Shown: in pieces, positions 17,572 to 27,337 of the stretch
Layout: each line of letters begins with the position of its first letter
Numbering within the stretch: position 1 is the first letter of the stretch
Assembly (NCBI GenBank): GCA_937124585.1
Contig: CAKZKT010000144.1
Coordinates: forward strand, 30,881 to 94,880
Direction of reading: 5' to 3'
DNA length: 64,000 nucleotides
Source: an uncultured Anaerolineae bacterium
Lineage (GTDB): Bacteria; Chloroflexota; Anaerolineae; CG2-30-64-16
Position numbers and translations under genes: made by a program
Notes under the pieces: generated by a model
Seen by the model: only the letters and a program-made list of their open reading frames with translations
Told to the model about the DNA's origin: nothing
Database searches by the model: none

Positions 17572-17667
17572 GATCCTCTCCTCATGCCTCCTGTCAGCAG
17601 GTCAGATAAACAAGCAGCGGCACACTGCCCGCCACGATCTCGCACTCCGTTCGCTGCGGTTTGGTAA

Positions 17668-17676
17668 AAGATACCA
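17668..17676 (-). promoter_or_regulatory. Extended -10 element for the YibE/F gene
   Basis: Minus strand reads TGGTATCTT (TGn followed by TATCTT). No good -35 box. Divergent from the element at 17702-17710. Confidence 0.35.
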
Positions 17677-17701
17677 GAAATTCGATTTTCCCGCCAAATT
17701 G

Positions 17702-17710
17702 TGCTAGACT
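17702..17710 (+). promoter_or_regulatory. Extended -10 element for the AGPS-like oxidase gene
   Basis: TGCTAGACT (TGn plus TAGACT) ends directly before an in-frame ATG at 17711. Transcription would start near 17717, downstream of that ATG, which argues for the internal start at 17831. Confidence 0.4.
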
Positions 17711-17830
17711 ATGGCACAAGATCGGTTTCGCCCTTTTGGGCGCGAGAAGCCGACGCGTCCATCGTGCCCGTATATTGCACTGGACACCACCACAACGACC
17801 CTGATCGATTGGACCTGCCCGGAGCTGCCC

Positions 17831-19426
17831 ATGCGTCGCTGGAACGGTTGGGGCGATGACGCGATCACCTATCCTTTGTCGGCCGCAGCCGGCCGCTATC
17901 TGGAGACACGGTTAGGGCCGGGTCGGCCTGGGCCCGACGCGACCCTGGCAGAGACGCTGGCCACCGTGCCTCCCTCGCGCCTCCGCGACCATTCGCTGAT
18001 CTCCACCGATCCGCTGATCCGTCTGCGCCATGCGCGCGGGCAGAGCCTGCCCGACTGGATCGCGCTGCACAGCGGCCGCATCGGCGCCTTCCCGGATGGC
18101 GTCGCCTGTCCCGCCTCAGCCGACGAAGTACGCCAGCTCCTGCGCCTGGCTCGCACACTTGGCGCGTGCATCATCCCCTACGGCGGCGGCACCAGCGTGG
18201 TCGGCCACATCAACCCGCCGGCCACGGACAGGCCGGTGCTTACCGTGAACATGGAGCGCCTGAACCACTTGCTGGCGCTGGACGAAACCAGCGGCCTGGC
18301 CACCTTCGGCGCCGGCATCAGCGGTCCGGCGCTGGAGGCACACCTGGCCGACCACGGCTTCACGCTGGGCCACTTTCCCCAGTCCTTCGAATATTCGACC
18401 CTCGGCGGCTGGATCGCCACCCGCTCCAGCGGCCAGCAGTCGCTCGGCTACGGCCGGATCGAGCGCCTGTTCGCTGGCGGCGTGCTGGAGACTCCGACCG
18501 GGACGCTCCGATTGGCATCGGTTCCGGCATCGGCGGCCGGCCCCGACCTGCGCGAGCTGGTGCTCGGCTCCGAGGGCCGGCTGGGCCTCCTCATCGAGGC
18601 GACGGTACGGGTGACGCCGCTGCCGCGTCGCGAGGAATATCGCGCCGTCTTCTTCCCCGCCTGGGAGCCGGCCCTGGCGGCCGCGCGGGCCATCGCCCAG
18701 GCGCGACTGCCCCTTGCCATGCTGCGGCTGAGCACTCCGGCCGAAACGGAAACCACGCTGGCGCTCGCCGGTCGCGAGCCGCTGATCGGCCTGCTGGAAC
18801 AATTGCTGGCCCTGCGCGGCCTGCGCGGCGCCAAATGCCTGTTATTGATCGGCATCGCCGGTCGCGACCGCGGCGTGCGCTTTGCTCGCCATGAGACGCT
18901 GAGCATCGCGGCCAGCTATGGCGGCGTGCACGTGGGCGAGACATTCGGCCGCGAGTGGCACAAAACGCGTTTTCGCACACCCTATCTGCGCAATACCCTG
19001 TGGGAAATGGGCTATGCGGTGGACACGCTGGAGACGGCGGCCGACTGGTCACGCGTGCCGGCCCTCGTCGCCGCCATCGAAGCCGCATTGACGCAGGCGC
19101 TGGCGGAGACAGGCGAACGCGTCCACATCTTCACCCACCTGTCGCATCTCTACCCTGCCGGTTCCAGCATCTACACGACCTATCTGTTCCGCCTGGCGGC
19201 CGATCCAGACGAGACGCTGGCCCGCTGGCAGACCATGAAAGCCGCCGCCAGTCAGGCCATCCTCGCGGGCGGCGGGACGATCAGCCATCAGCACGGCGTG
19301 GGCGCCGATCATCTGCCCTACCTGGCCGAAGAGAAAGGCGCGGCGGGCCTGGCCGTGCTAGCGGCCCTGTGCCGCGCCTGTGATCCCGACGGGATCATGA
19401 ATCCGGGGAAATTGGTGGCCGCATAG
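17831..19426 (+). CDS. FAD-binding oxidase, alkyldihydroxyacetonephosphate synthase (AGPS)-like
   Basis: A 531-residue vanillyl-alcohol-oxidase-fold flavoprotein. It begins MRRWNGWGDDAITYPL, the same opening as AGPS enzymes. The FAD-binding segment PYGGGTSVVGHINPP is near residue 115, and TLGGWIATRSSGQQSLGYG near 195. The C-terminal motifs SHQHGVGADHLPYL and DPDGIMNPGKL are those of AGPS and FAD-linked D-lactate dehydrogenase relatives. The ATG at 17831 has GGAG 6 bases upstream; a 40-codon upstream extension is in frame but probably untranslated. The glycerol-3-phosphate dehydrogenase gene follows 132 bases later, so both may act on glycerol-phosphate or DHAP derivatives. True ether-lipid synthesis is unproven. 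Confidence 0.85.
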   Translation: MRRWNGWGDDAITYPLSAAAGRYLETRLGPGRPGPDATLAETLATVPPSRLRDHSLISTDPLIRLRHARGQSLPDWIALHSGRIGAFPDGVACPASADEVRQLLRLARTLGACIIPYGGGTSVVGHINPPATDRPVLTVNMERLNHLLALDETSGLATFGAGISGPALEAHLADHGFTLGHFPQSFEYSTLGGWIATRSSGQQSLGYGRIERLFAGGVLETPTGTLRLASVPASAAGPDLRELVLGSEGRLGLLIEATVRVTPLPRREEYRAVFFPAWEPALAAARAIAQARLPLAMLRLSTPAETETTLALAGREPLIGLLEQLLALRGLRGAKCLLLIGIAGRDRGVRFARHETLSIAASYGGVHVGETFGREWHKTRFRTPYLRNTLWEMGYAVDTLETAADWSRVPALVAAIEAALTQALAETGERVHIFTHLSHLYPAGSSIYTTYLFRLAADPDETLARWQTMKAAASQAILAGGGTISHQHGVGADHLPYLAEEKGAAGLAVLAALCRACDPDGIMNPGKLVAA

Positions 19427-19558
19427 ACCACTGCGTGCCGGGCATCCCGCAGAGCGCCGGCGCGTCGAAAACAATGCGCCGCGGCGGGAGCGAGACAACA
19501 TCGCCTCTGCGCCACCGCGGTGATCCTGAGCGGCCATTTTCAGAAGGAGAGCGATCGC

Positions 19559-21310
19559 ATGTGGGGGCCAAACTGGCGCGAAACAGCCTGGGCGCAGCTT
19601 GCACAGCCCTGGGACATCATCGTCATCGGCGGCGGGATCACCGGCGCGGGCATCCTGCGCGAGGCGGCGCGTGCAGGCGTGCGCGTCCTGCTGGTCGAAC
19701 AGCGCGACTTCGCCTGGGGCACCTCCAGCCGCTCGTCCAAACTGGTGCACGGCGGCCTGCGCTACCTCAAAGAAGGTCGCCTGCGCCTGACGCGAGCCGC
19801 AGTGCGAGAGCGCGAACGGCTCCTCGACGATGGACCGGGGCTGATTGATCCGCTCGGCTTTCTCCTGGCGACATACAAAGGCGAGAGCCCCGGTCGCCGC
19901 CTCTACGGCGCCGGGCTCACCATCTACGACCTGCTGGCCCTGCAATGGACGCACCGCTATTTCAAGGCCAGCGACCTCCGGCTGCTGGCACCGCACATTG
20001 CCCAAAAAGGGTTGCAGGGCGGCTTCCAATATGGCGACGCGCAGACAGACGATGCCCGGCTGGTGCTGCGCGTAATCCAGGAGGCGGTGGCCGCAGGAGC
20101 CGTCGCGCTCAACTATGCGCGCGTGGACGACCTGCTTCACGATGGCCGCGGCCGGGTGATCGGCGTCCGCCTGCGCGATCTGGTGACGGGCCGCCAGGCC
20201 GACCTCTCGGCCCGACTGGTCGTCAATGCCACCGGTGCCTGGGCCGACCGGCTACGCCGGCCGTTAGGCGGCCAGCCACGCATCCGGCCCCTGCGCGGCA
20301 GCCATCTGATCTTCCCTGGCCAGCGTCTGCCGGTCGCTCAGGCCATCGGCTTCCTGCATCCGCTCGACCGCCGACCCGTGTTCATCTTTCCGTGGGAAGG
20401 CATCACCCTGGTGGGCACGACAGACGTTGACCACAGCGGGTCACTGGACGAAGAGCCGGCCATCAGCCCCGAAGAGGTCGCATATCTGATGGCTGCTGTC
20501 GAGGCACAATTCCCGACGCTCGATCTGACTCTGGACGACGTGCTCGCCACCTTTGCAGGCGTCCGGCCGGTGATCGGCACCGGCAAGGCCGACCCGTCAA
20601 AAGAGGCGCGCGATCACGTCGTCTGGCAGGAGAGTGGGCTGCTGACCGTGACGGGCGGCAAGCTGACCACCTTCCGACGCATTGCGCTGGATGCGCTCAA
20701 ACGGGCACGGCGCGTGCTGCCGCCGCTGGGCCGGTTAAGCGCAAAAACGCCCGTGCTCGACCCGGTGGACCTCGCCCTGCCCGACTCGGGCGGTCTGAGT
20801 GAAGCATGGCGCCGTCGGCTGTTGGGCCGATATGGCGCGGCCGCTCCGGCACTGGTGGCTGCGGCCCGGCCCGGCGAACTGGCCGAGATCCCCGGCGCCC
20901 GCGTCCTCTGGGCCGAGCTACGCTGGGCCGCGCGCGCCGAGGCCGTCGTCCATCTCGATGACCTGCTGCTGCGCCGCGTGCGGCTGGGATTGCTGCTGCC
21001 GCACGGGGGCGAGGCGATCCTGCCCCAGGTACGCGCCATCTGCCAGGCCGAACTCGGCTGGGATGATGACCGCTGGAATGCCGAGGAGGCTGCGTATCTG
21101 GCCCTGTGGCGACGCTGCTACAGCCTGCCCGACCGCGCAACCATCCCGGACTGGCGACCGCTGCTGGCCGAAGCGCGCCTCAACCGCCTGACCCGGCGCC
21201 AGATACGGCGTCGGCGTCTCCGGCGTTCGGCATTTGCCGGCGGCGTGAGCACGGCCCTGGTGATGCTGGGCGCCTGGTTCTGGCGTCGCCGCCGCCGCAC
21301 CAAAGGCTGA
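19559..21310 (+). CDS. glpD: FAD-dependent glycerol-3-phosphate dehydrogenase with C-terminal membrane segment
   Basis: A 583-residue GlpD/GlpA-type flavoenzyme oxidising glycerol 3-phosphate to DHAP and passing electrons to quinone. The FAD motif is DIIVIGGGITGAGILREAARAG, followed by the substrate-loop sequence TSSRSSKLVHGGLRYLKEGR. TTDVDHSG, GVRPVIGTG and TVTGGKLTTFRRIA are also conserved. The ATG at 19559 has AAGGAG with 8-base spacing. Unusually, the C-terminus ends with a basic patch (RLTRRQIRRRRLRR), a hydrophobic helix (AGGVSTALVMLGAWFW) and another basic patch, which looks like a membrane tail anchor. Confidence 0.9.
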   Translation: MWGPNWRETAWAQLAQPWDIIVIGGGITGAGILREAARAGVRVLLVEQRDFAWGTSSRSSKLVHGGLRYLKEGRLRLTRAAVRERERLLDDGPGLIDPLGFLLATYKGESPGRRLYGAGLTIYDLLALQWTHRYFKASDLRLLAPHIAQKGLQGGFQYGDAQTDDARLVLRVIQEAVAAGAVALNYARVDDLLHDGRGRVIGVRLRDLVTGRQADLSARLVVNATGAWADRLRRPLGGQPRIRPLRGSHLIFPGQRLPVAQAIGFLHPLDRRPVFIFPWEGITLVGTTDVDHSGSLDEEPAISPEEVAYLMAAVEAQFPTLDLTLDDVLATFAGVRPVIGTGKADPSKEARDHVVWQESGLLTVTGGKLTTFRRIALDALKRARRVLPPLGRLSAKTPVLDPVDLALPDSGGLSEAWRRRLLGRYGAAAPALVAAARPGELAEIPGARVLWAELRWAARAEAVVHLDDLLLRRVRLGLLLPHGGEAILPQVRAICQAELGWDDDRWNAEEAAYLALWRRCYSLPDRATIPDWRPLLAEARLNRLTRRQIRRRRLRRSAFAGGVSTALVMLGAWFWRRRRRTKG

Positions 21311-21389
21311 ACCTGCTCACCCTGCCCGAACCGCTCCGCCGCGCGAGCCGGCCCCGACCGTCTACAGAGGCCACGCGCAGACGCCCGCT

Positions 21390-22724
21390 TCAGGCCACAG
21401 CCCGATCGCGCGCGGCGACCGCCACCATGGTCGCACGGCTGCGCAGCCACAGCCAGCCGGTCTGTGCCGCCAGGCTGAGGGTGAAAGCCATCAGGCCGAC
21501 ATAGAGGCCCACCGTTCGTCCCCAAGCCACGCCGGCCCACAACAGCGCAACATTCACCGCCAGATAAACCACCACCGCCTCGGTGATGCCGCGCGTGCGG
21601 CGGCTATGCACGATCGCCCCCTGGCACCAGCTCTGCACCACGGTCAGGGCCGGGATGGGCAAGGTGAGCAGCAGACCCACCCGCGCCAGGGCCAGCAGAT
21701 CGGCAGGCAAGGCAGAGAGCCGGCCAAACCAGAAAGTCGCGAGTGGCGTCGCCGCGATCAGCAGCAGGATAGCGGTCGTCGCGATCGCCAGCACCCCGGT
21801 GAAACGCCGCAAATACGGCGTCATTCCTCGCTCATCGAGCAGCGCCACCACCACCTCGTTGTAAGCGAAGCCCAGGCTGCGGATCAAAAAGAGCAGGCCG
21901 GTGACGACCGGCCAGACGGCCAACGACTCGATCGGCTGCGGCATGCGGCTCAGCCCGGCGCTGCCGATCGGCTGGGCCAGCAGGCTGATCAGCGACGTCA
22001 GCGCCAGCGGAATGTAGAAAGCGGCGAACGCGCGCCAGGTAAGCGGCGGCATGATGGCCGCTGCGGGCCTGAGCTGCTGGCGCAGCACCGGTTGCACGGC
22101 CCGACCGACGTAGAACGCCTCGACCATCACGCCGGTCGCCACGGCTGTGGCCGCCACCACGATGCCCGGCAACGTCCCGATAAAGTAGCCGAGCGCCAGC
22201 ACGATGGCGTTCGCGGTCAACCGGGTGGCCGTACCGATGCCGACCGCCTGCGCATGGCCGAAACGGATCAATACCCCCTGATGATAACGACGATACGCGA
22301 TGGCCCACGTCCACGGCAGCATGATCATCAAGCCGAGGCGGGCCGGGGCCACGATCGCCTCGGGCACGCCCAAAACGCCGCGCACGAGCACGAAATAGAG
22401 CGGAGTGAACGCAATCAGCCCGTGCAGGCCGGTGAGCAGCGCGCCGGCCGTCATCATGAAGCGCCACACTTTGCGATAAGACGCCCAGTCGCGGCTCAAC
22501 GCGGTCGAGGCCGAGAGAAGCATGAGGATCGGCGACTCGACGATCAGGGCGAGCGGGAAGACCACGCCGCCATATGCGGCCAGGTTGATGGCCGGATCGG
22601 CCAGCCGCGCCACCACCGCGCTGAGCATCGGCATCTCGGCGGCCATCAGCATCCAGCTTGCGGCCAACGGCCACCAGGTGCGCACGATGCGCCGCAGCGG
22701 ACCGGAAAGAAGGGAATCGTGCAT
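21390..22724 (-). CDS. MOP-superfamily transporter, MATE/ANKH-like
   Basis: A 444-residue polytopic membrane protein with about 12 helices. The segments INLAAYGGVVFPLALIVESP, SASTALSRDWASYRK and PWTWAIAYRRYHQGVLIRFG resemble bacterial relatives of the progressive ankylosis (ANKH) exporter within the MATE/flippase superfamily. Assignment to that subgroup is from memory of the family and moderately sure; a lipid or drug flippase role is also possible. The start is taken at ATG 22724; an in-frame TTG at 22754 is less likely. A TAGAAT -10 box (22764-22769, minus strand) sits about 40 bases upstream. Convergent with glpD. Confidence 0.7.
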   Translation of the reverse strand: MHDSLLSGPLRRIVRTWWPLAASWMLMAAEMPMLSAVVARLADPAINLAAYGGVVFPLALIVESPILMLLSASTALSRDWASYRKVWRFMMTAGALLTGLHGLIAFTPLYFVLVRGVLGVPEAIVAPARLGLMIMLPWTWAIAYRRYHQGVLIRFGHAQAVGIGTATRLTANAIVLALGYFIGTLPGIVVAATAVATGVMVEAFYVGRAVQPVLRQQLRPAAAIMPPLTWRAFAAFYIPLALTSLISLLAQPIGSAGLSRMPQPIESLAVWPVVTGLLFLIRSLGFAYNEVVVALLDERGMTPYLRRFTGVLAIATTAILLLIAATPLATFWFGRLSALPADLLALARVGLLLTLPIPALTVVQSWCQGAIVHSRRTRGITEAVVVYLAVNVALLWAGVAWGRTVGLYVGLMAFTLSLAAQTGWLWLRSRATMVAVAARDRAVA

Positions 22725-22825
22725 GGCAGAGTCGTTCCACTCCGGGGAGATCAAATTGAGCGCATTCTACCGCATGGCGGGATGAACGGAAAATGAAGCG
22801 CGCCGCGTGTTCGCCAGGGCCACGC

Positions 22826-22854
22826 TTGTCGTTTCCCTCCGACCGTGCTATCAT
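22826..22854 (+). promoter_or_regulatory. Promoter of the PDZ protein gene
   Basis: TTGTCG (22826-22831), 17-base spacer, TGC plus TATCAT (22849-22854), an extended -10 arrangement. Confidence 0.5.
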
Positions 22855-22880
22855 CTGCCCGCACATGTTGGGAGGGAGAT

Positions 22881-23438
22881 ATGGGAGAAGAGAAGCAAAA
22901 TCGCACCGCACTGATCGCCGTCATCACGGGCATCGTGGCTTTGCTGCTCGGCCTATGCCTGGGCGCCATGATCGGCGGCGCCGGCGGCTATCTGATCGGA
23001 CGCGCCGGCGTGGCCAAGAGCGCAGTGACGCCGGCGCTGCCGCGCGTCATCCCCACATGGCCGCGTCTGCCGATCGTGCCCACGCCGGCCGTGCCGCAAA
23101 CCCCTGAGCGCCTGCGACCCGGCGGCCTGATCCCGCGTTCCGGCGCGCTGATCCAGGAGGTCCTTCCGGACACGCCTGCGGACAAAGCCGGCCTGCGGGT
23201 GGGCGACGTGATCACCCAAATCCAGAACACGCCGGTGGACGCCAATCATCGGCTGGCCGATGTGCTGGCGCAATACAAACCGGGACAACAGACGACCCTC
23301 ACCATCTGGCGGATGGGGAGCACGCACACGGTCACGGTAACGCTCGGCGAACACCCGGACAACGCGCAGCGGCCTTATCTGGGAATCCGCTACAGCGAGC
23401 TGGCGCCGCAACGCCTGACGCCGCAGCCGGGAGACTGA
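22881..23438 (+). CDS. Membrane-anchored PDZ domain protein
   Basis: 185 residues. A short charged N-terminus is followed by a glycine-rich membrane helix (about 13-43), a Pro-rich linker, then one PDZ domain (about 88-165: GALIQEVLPDTPADKAGLRVGDVI ... TTLTIWRMGSTHTVTVTLGE). There is no protease domain, unlike DegP/HtrA, so it is probably an adaptor or a regulatory partner outside the membrane. ATG 22881 has GGGAGGGAGAT directly upstream. Confidence 0.82.
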   Translation: MGEEKQNRTALIAVITGIVALLLGLCLGAMIGGAGGYLIGRAGVAKSAVTPALPRVIPTWPRLPIVPTPAVPQTPERLRPGGLIPRSGALIQEVLPDTPADKAGLRVGDVITQIQNTPVDANHRLADVLAQYKPGQQTTLTIWRMGSTHTVTVTLGEHPDNAQRPYLGIRYSELAPQRLTPQPGD

Positions 23439-23523
23439 CTTCGAGATGACGCCGGAACGCGGCCCCATGGCACGAGGTCGGCCACCGGCCTGAGCGAAAA
23501 ATCGGGCAGGGAAGCCCCGTCTC

Positions 23524-26010
23524 TTACAGACGCCGGAGTTTTGCCGATCCGGATGTGCGGAGAATACCCTGAAGCCCGACAAGCCACGCGCCGATCGGGA
23601 TGCGCTGCGCCAGCCATAGCCGGCGCAGGGCTGGCCACAGGAGCGCATAGCGCCGGTCAGCAGCGGCCGCCTCGTCGGCGGTGACGGTGTCCTCCGCGTA
23701 GAGCATCGCCTCGAAGGCTGCAGTCAGCCGCGGCACCTCGGCCTGCACCAGGGCCACCGCGTGCGCCGTGGCGGGTGATCCATCCGCCACGGCCATCGCG
23801 ATGCGCTCGGCGGCCGCGATGATGCCATCCGCGTAGGAGCGTGGGGTGTCTGCTGCCTCCACGGGCCGGCCCAGCCGACGGCCCCAACGCACCAGCTGGT
23901 CGTAGGCGGCATCCGCGCCCTCCTGCCAGCGACCCCGCGCCATCACTGCCCAGGCAAAGATCTGATGCAATGCCAGCAGCGAGCTCAGGCCGGCAATCAG
24001 CCGCCTGGCCCACAGATCGCGCGCCTCGGCATGGGCCTGGGCCGCGCCGATCTCGCGCAGCGCGGCCAGGCTGGCATCCAGATCGGCCAGCCTCAGGTCG
24101 GGATCGGCCAGCTCGTAGGGCACCTCGGCCGTCGCGATGCGCACCGGAACCGCACGGGCCGGCGTCGGCTCGAAGGGAATCCAGCCCAGGCCGGGGAAGT
24201 AAACCTCTGGCCAGGAGTGCGCATCCATCTCGGTGACGACATAGCGATCGGCCTGGCGGTCGTAGACGCCCGTGGCGTAGCCAATCGCCAGCCGGGCCGG
24301 CACGCCGCTGAGCCGCGCCAGCACCACCATCGCCGTCGCGAAGTAGTCGCAATAGCCCCGGCGCAGATCGAACAGGAACCAGGAGGCCAGCTCGCGCTCC
24401 CCGGGCGGCGTCGGCACATCGAGGGAATAGGGCAGCCGACGCAGCGCCGTCTCGATGGCCAGCGCTTTGTCGTAGGGCGTGGCCGCGTCGGCGGTTATCT
24501 CGGCCGCGTACTCGACCAGACCGGGGGGCAGATCATCCGGCAGTTGCAGATACACGGCGACAATCTCAGGGCTGTAGTCGCTCCCGGCAGCGCGCAAAGC
24601 GGTCGGGTTGGGCTCGGCCACGGCGCCCAGTACGGCATAGCGCATCGGTCCGCCGGCAACCGAGAGCGCAATCAACTCATCCGGTGCGCGCAGGATCGCC
24701 TGATAGGGACGATCCACCGAGATCGGCTCGCCCGCCGCATAGAGGACGGCGCGCGTGGCCTCCTCCACCTGCACCGAGGCAAGGACTGTACGACGGAGCA
24801 ACGGCTGGAACGCACTCCACGGCTCGCCAGGACCGAAGTCGCGGCGCAATGGGCCGCGTTCAGGCCCGCCGGGGATCTCGCCCCAGCCGCGCCCCGTGTA
24901 GGCGGCGAAGGTTTGCCCCCGCCAGTACAGCTCCTCGCCGGGCCGTGCGCCGCGCACCTGGACGCGCAGCGCGATCGCGCGGCTGAGCTCGGGTCGGCCG
25001 CCCAACAGGTGCGCGCGCGGCAGGCCGCCGGCTGCCACGCCCAGCGGCGGCACCAGGGAGCGCCGGCTTTCAACGCCGGGGAAACTCTGCGCCATCTGCT
25101 CCTCGACCCGACGGTAGGGCTCCTCGAACACGCGCCAGAACGCCTCGGAGATGGCGCGCGGGGAAAGGCCGGGCAGAAGGGGCGACGCCACCAACACCAC
25201 GACCGTCAGGCTGACGCCGATCAGCGCGGCGTCCAACCGCAGCTCCTCCGAATAATCCATGCCGCCGGCATCCCACTCCCGCTCCAGGCGGTGCAATCCG
25301 ACGATGACGAGCAACAGTGTCAGTGCACCCAGGAAGGTGAGCAGCCACATATGGCCGGCATCGGCATTGTAGACCTGCTGCGGCAGCAGGAAGCCGGTGG
25401 GAAAAAGAGCGACGAAAACCCGACCGGGTCGAGCCAGCCACCAACCGGCCCAGGCAGCCAGGCCCCAGGCGATCAGGCTGGCGACGCCGACGACAACCAG
25501 GTTGTCGGGAATGCCCTGGCCGCTGAGTGCGCCGGCAATCCACCAGCCGACCCGCTGGCCGAACTCGACGAGCCGATCGGCCTGGTCCTGCAGCGCAGGC
25601 CAGGACGGCATGGGCTGACGACAGGCCGGCCACGCGGCGCAGGCGATCAGCCAGGCCAGCCGGCGACCGGCCTGCCAGATGATGGCCGGCCATTGCGCCA
25701 GGCTGAGCACGTGAACGCCCCAGATGAGGGTGGCGAGGATGCCCATCAACGATGCGACCAGGGCAGCAACCGGGCCGCGCCATGGCCGATGGCCCAGCCA
25801 CCAGCCGCACAGCAGCCCCAGGGTGCTCAGAAGGAGGGTCACCTCGATGCCCGCAAGGAGGCGTCCCTCGGTGGCTGCTGCCGGCAGCGACATGACGCCG
25901 ACCCAGGCCAGGACCGGGATGAGCCACCCCTCGCGCGGGCGCCAGCGCTGGATCAGCCGGCCAATGAATGGCACATCGTCGCGTTCCTGCGTGGCTCTGG
26001 TGGCAGCCAT
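23524..26010 (-). CDS. Membrane transglutaminase-like protein (TgpA/DUF3488 type), paralog 1
   Basis: About 828 residues. Six or seven N-terminal membrane helices are followed by an extracytoplasmic region and a transglutaminase core, with the catalytic Cys in LRRGYCDYFATAMVVLARLSG and the catalytic His in EMDAHSWPEVYF followed by GWIPFEPTPA. A further helix and a cytoplasmic C-terminal domain close the protein. TgpA-type proteins are membrane cysteine hydrolases of unsettled substrate, often next to DUF58/MoxR. The upstream DUF58 stop is 7 bases before the ATG at 26010; an in-frame ATG at 26037 would overlap that gene. A paralog is at 33138-35483. Confidence 0.88.
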   Translation of the reverse strand: MAATRATQERDDVPFIGRLIQRWRPREGWLIPVLAWVGVMSLPAAATEGRLLAGIEVTLLLSTLGLLCGWWLGHRPWRGPVAALVASLMGILATLIWGVHVLSLAQWPAIIWQAGRRLAWLIACAAWPACRQPMPSWPALQDQADRLVEFGQRVGWWIAGALSGQGIPDNLVVVGVASLIAWGLAAWAGWWLARPGRVFVALFPTGFLLPQQVYNADAGHMWLLTFLGALTLLLVIVGLHRLEREWDAGGMDYSEELRLDAALIGVSLTVVVLVASPLLPGLSPRAISEAFWRVFEEPYRRVEEQMAQSFPGVESRRSLVPPLGVAAGGLPRAHLLGGRPELSRAIALRVQVRGARPGEELYWRGQTFAAYTGRGWGEIPGGPERGPLRRDFGPGEPWSAFQPLLRRTVLASVQVEEATRAVLYAAGEPISVDRPYQAILRAPDELIALSVAGGPMRYAVLGAVAEPNPTALRAAGSDYSPEIVAVYLQLPDDLPPGLVEYAAEITADAATPYDKALAIETALRRLPYSLDVPTPPGERELASWFLFDLRRGYCDYFATAMVVLARLSGVPARLAIGYATGVYDRQADRYVVTEMDAHSWPEVYFPGLGWIPFEPTPARAVPVRIATAEVPYELADPDLRLADLDASLAALREIGAAQAHAEARDLWARRLIAGLSSLLALHQIFAWAVMARGRWQEGADAAYDQLVRWGRRLGRPVEAADTPRSYADGIIAAAERIAMAVADGSPATAHAVALVQAEVPRLTAAFEAMLYAEDTVTADEAAAADRRYALLWPALRRLWLAQRIPIGAWLVGLQGILRTSGSAKLRRL

Positions 26011-26017
26011 ATCCGTA

Positions 26018-27328
26018 TCAGACCTCTTCTTCCACATCGATCTCGACGACCCGGCCGAAGCCGCCGAGGGTTTTCAGGGTGCGACGGTGGCGGCGGATGC
26101 GCTCGATCGGCCGGAAGGGAAAGCCCTGGCTGATCACGTAGGAACCGATCCGTTGCTGAGCCAACAGGCTGCGCAGGCCGAACAGGCCCTCGGAAGAGCC
26201 GCGCGGGGGATCGAAGGTGGCGCCATCAATCAGCACCGCGGTCAGCGCGTTGCCGCGCGCCAGCAGGGGCAACAACGGGCCGATCCAGGCCGGATCCTGC
26301 GAGGGGGTGATGACCGCGATCGTGCGGCCGCTGCGCAGGCCCGGCCCGGCCTGGGTCAGGAGCTCGGCCAGCGACTGACCGCCGGCCGGCTCGGCCTCGG
26401 CCAGAGCGTGCAGGATGCGCCAGAGCTGCTCCTGACCGGCCGCGGGCGGCAGCATGATCGGCGCCCGGCCCGACATCAGCAGGCCCACCCCACGGCGCTC
26501 GCCGCCGCGCGTGAACTGGGCTGCGATCGAAGCCGCCAGGATCACCGCGTATTCCTGGGTCGCCTCCGCGCCCTGGCCCGCCTGCACCGCGGCGTCCATG
26601 TCCACGATCAGCCACAGGTCGCCGGTCGGCTCGCGCTCGAACTCGCGCACCATGAGCCGGTCATGGTGCGCGGTCGCCAGCCAGTGGATGCGACGCAGGC
26701 TGTCGCCGGGCAGGTAGGGGCGCAGCCCGCCGATGGTGATTGTATCTTCGGGCGCGCGCTCAGAGGTGGTGGCCCGACCCGGGGCGCGGCCGGCCGGCAG
26801 CTGCAGATCGGGCAGATGGGCGGCACGCGGATAGACCATGAGGATGGTGGTCGCCGGGTAGTGCTGGGTCACCTGGAAAAAGCCACACGGGTCGGCCATG
26901 AGCAGGTCGGTGGGGCCGAGCCGGAAGACGCCACGACGCTGACACACGCCGGCGTAGGTCCAACGGCGTTGTTGGCGCGAAGAGGCCGATTCGACCCGGT
27001 CGGCCCGATAGCCCGGGACGGCCGAGCCATCCCGGACGCGCGCCCACAAGACCGGCAGCGTGCCCGCGTTCGTCAGCGTGAATTCCTCGCGCAACTGATC
27101 GCCTGCCACCACCCAGGAGCCGATGGTGCGGCGCTCCAGCGCGACCCGACTGTACAGCATGTATGCCCAGTAGAAATTGATGGCCAGAAGGAGGGTGAGT
27201 CCGACCAGGAGCCAGCTCCAGGCAGTGGCCGGGCTGACCAACTGGACGAACAAAAGCAGGCCCCAGGCGATGAAGGGCAGCGGGCCGCTGGGCCGCAGGC
27301 GACGGATGACGATCGGCTGTTGATCCAT
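26018..27328 (-). CDS. DUF58 domain protein, transglutaminase partner
   Basis: 436 residues with two N-terminal helices (about 18-55), a beta-rich region and the DUF58 signature GLRPYLPGDSLRRIHWLATAHHD followed by LWLIVDMDAA. It is the first gene of an operon with the transglutaminase (7-base gap). No MoxR ATPase is adjacent here; the one at 12462-13427 could serve both. ATG 27328 has no ribosome site and lies about 3 bases after the predicted transcription start, so the message is probably leaderless. Confidence 0.86.
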   Translation of the reverse strand: MDQQPIVIRRLRPSGPLPFIAWGLLLFVQLVSPATAWSWLLVGLTLLLAINFYWAYMLYSRVALERRTIGSWVVAGDQLREEFTLTNAGTLPVLWARVRDGSAVPGYRADRVESASSRQQRRWTYAGVCQRRGVFRLGPTDLLMADPCGFFQVTQHYPATTILMVYPRAAHLPDLQLPAGRAPGRATTSERAPEDTITIGGLRPYLPGDSLRRIHWLATAHHDRLMVREFEREPTGDLWLIVDMDAAVQAGQGAEATQEYAVILAASIAAQFTRGGERRGVGLLMSGRAPIMLPPAAGQEQLWRILHALAEAEPAGGQSLAELLTQAGPGLRSGRTIAVITPSQDPAWIGPLLPLLARGNALTAVLIDGATFDPPRGSSEGLFGLRSLLAQQRIGSYVISQGFPFRPIERIRRHRRTLKTLGGFGRVVEIDVEEEV

Positions 27329-27337
27329 GGCGAGAAT

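Noticed and set aside
17711..17830. 40-codon N-terminal extension of the AGPS-like oxidase
   Set aside because: The ATG at 17711 lies at the -10 box and before the expected transcription start; family proteins start at the MRRWNGWGD region.
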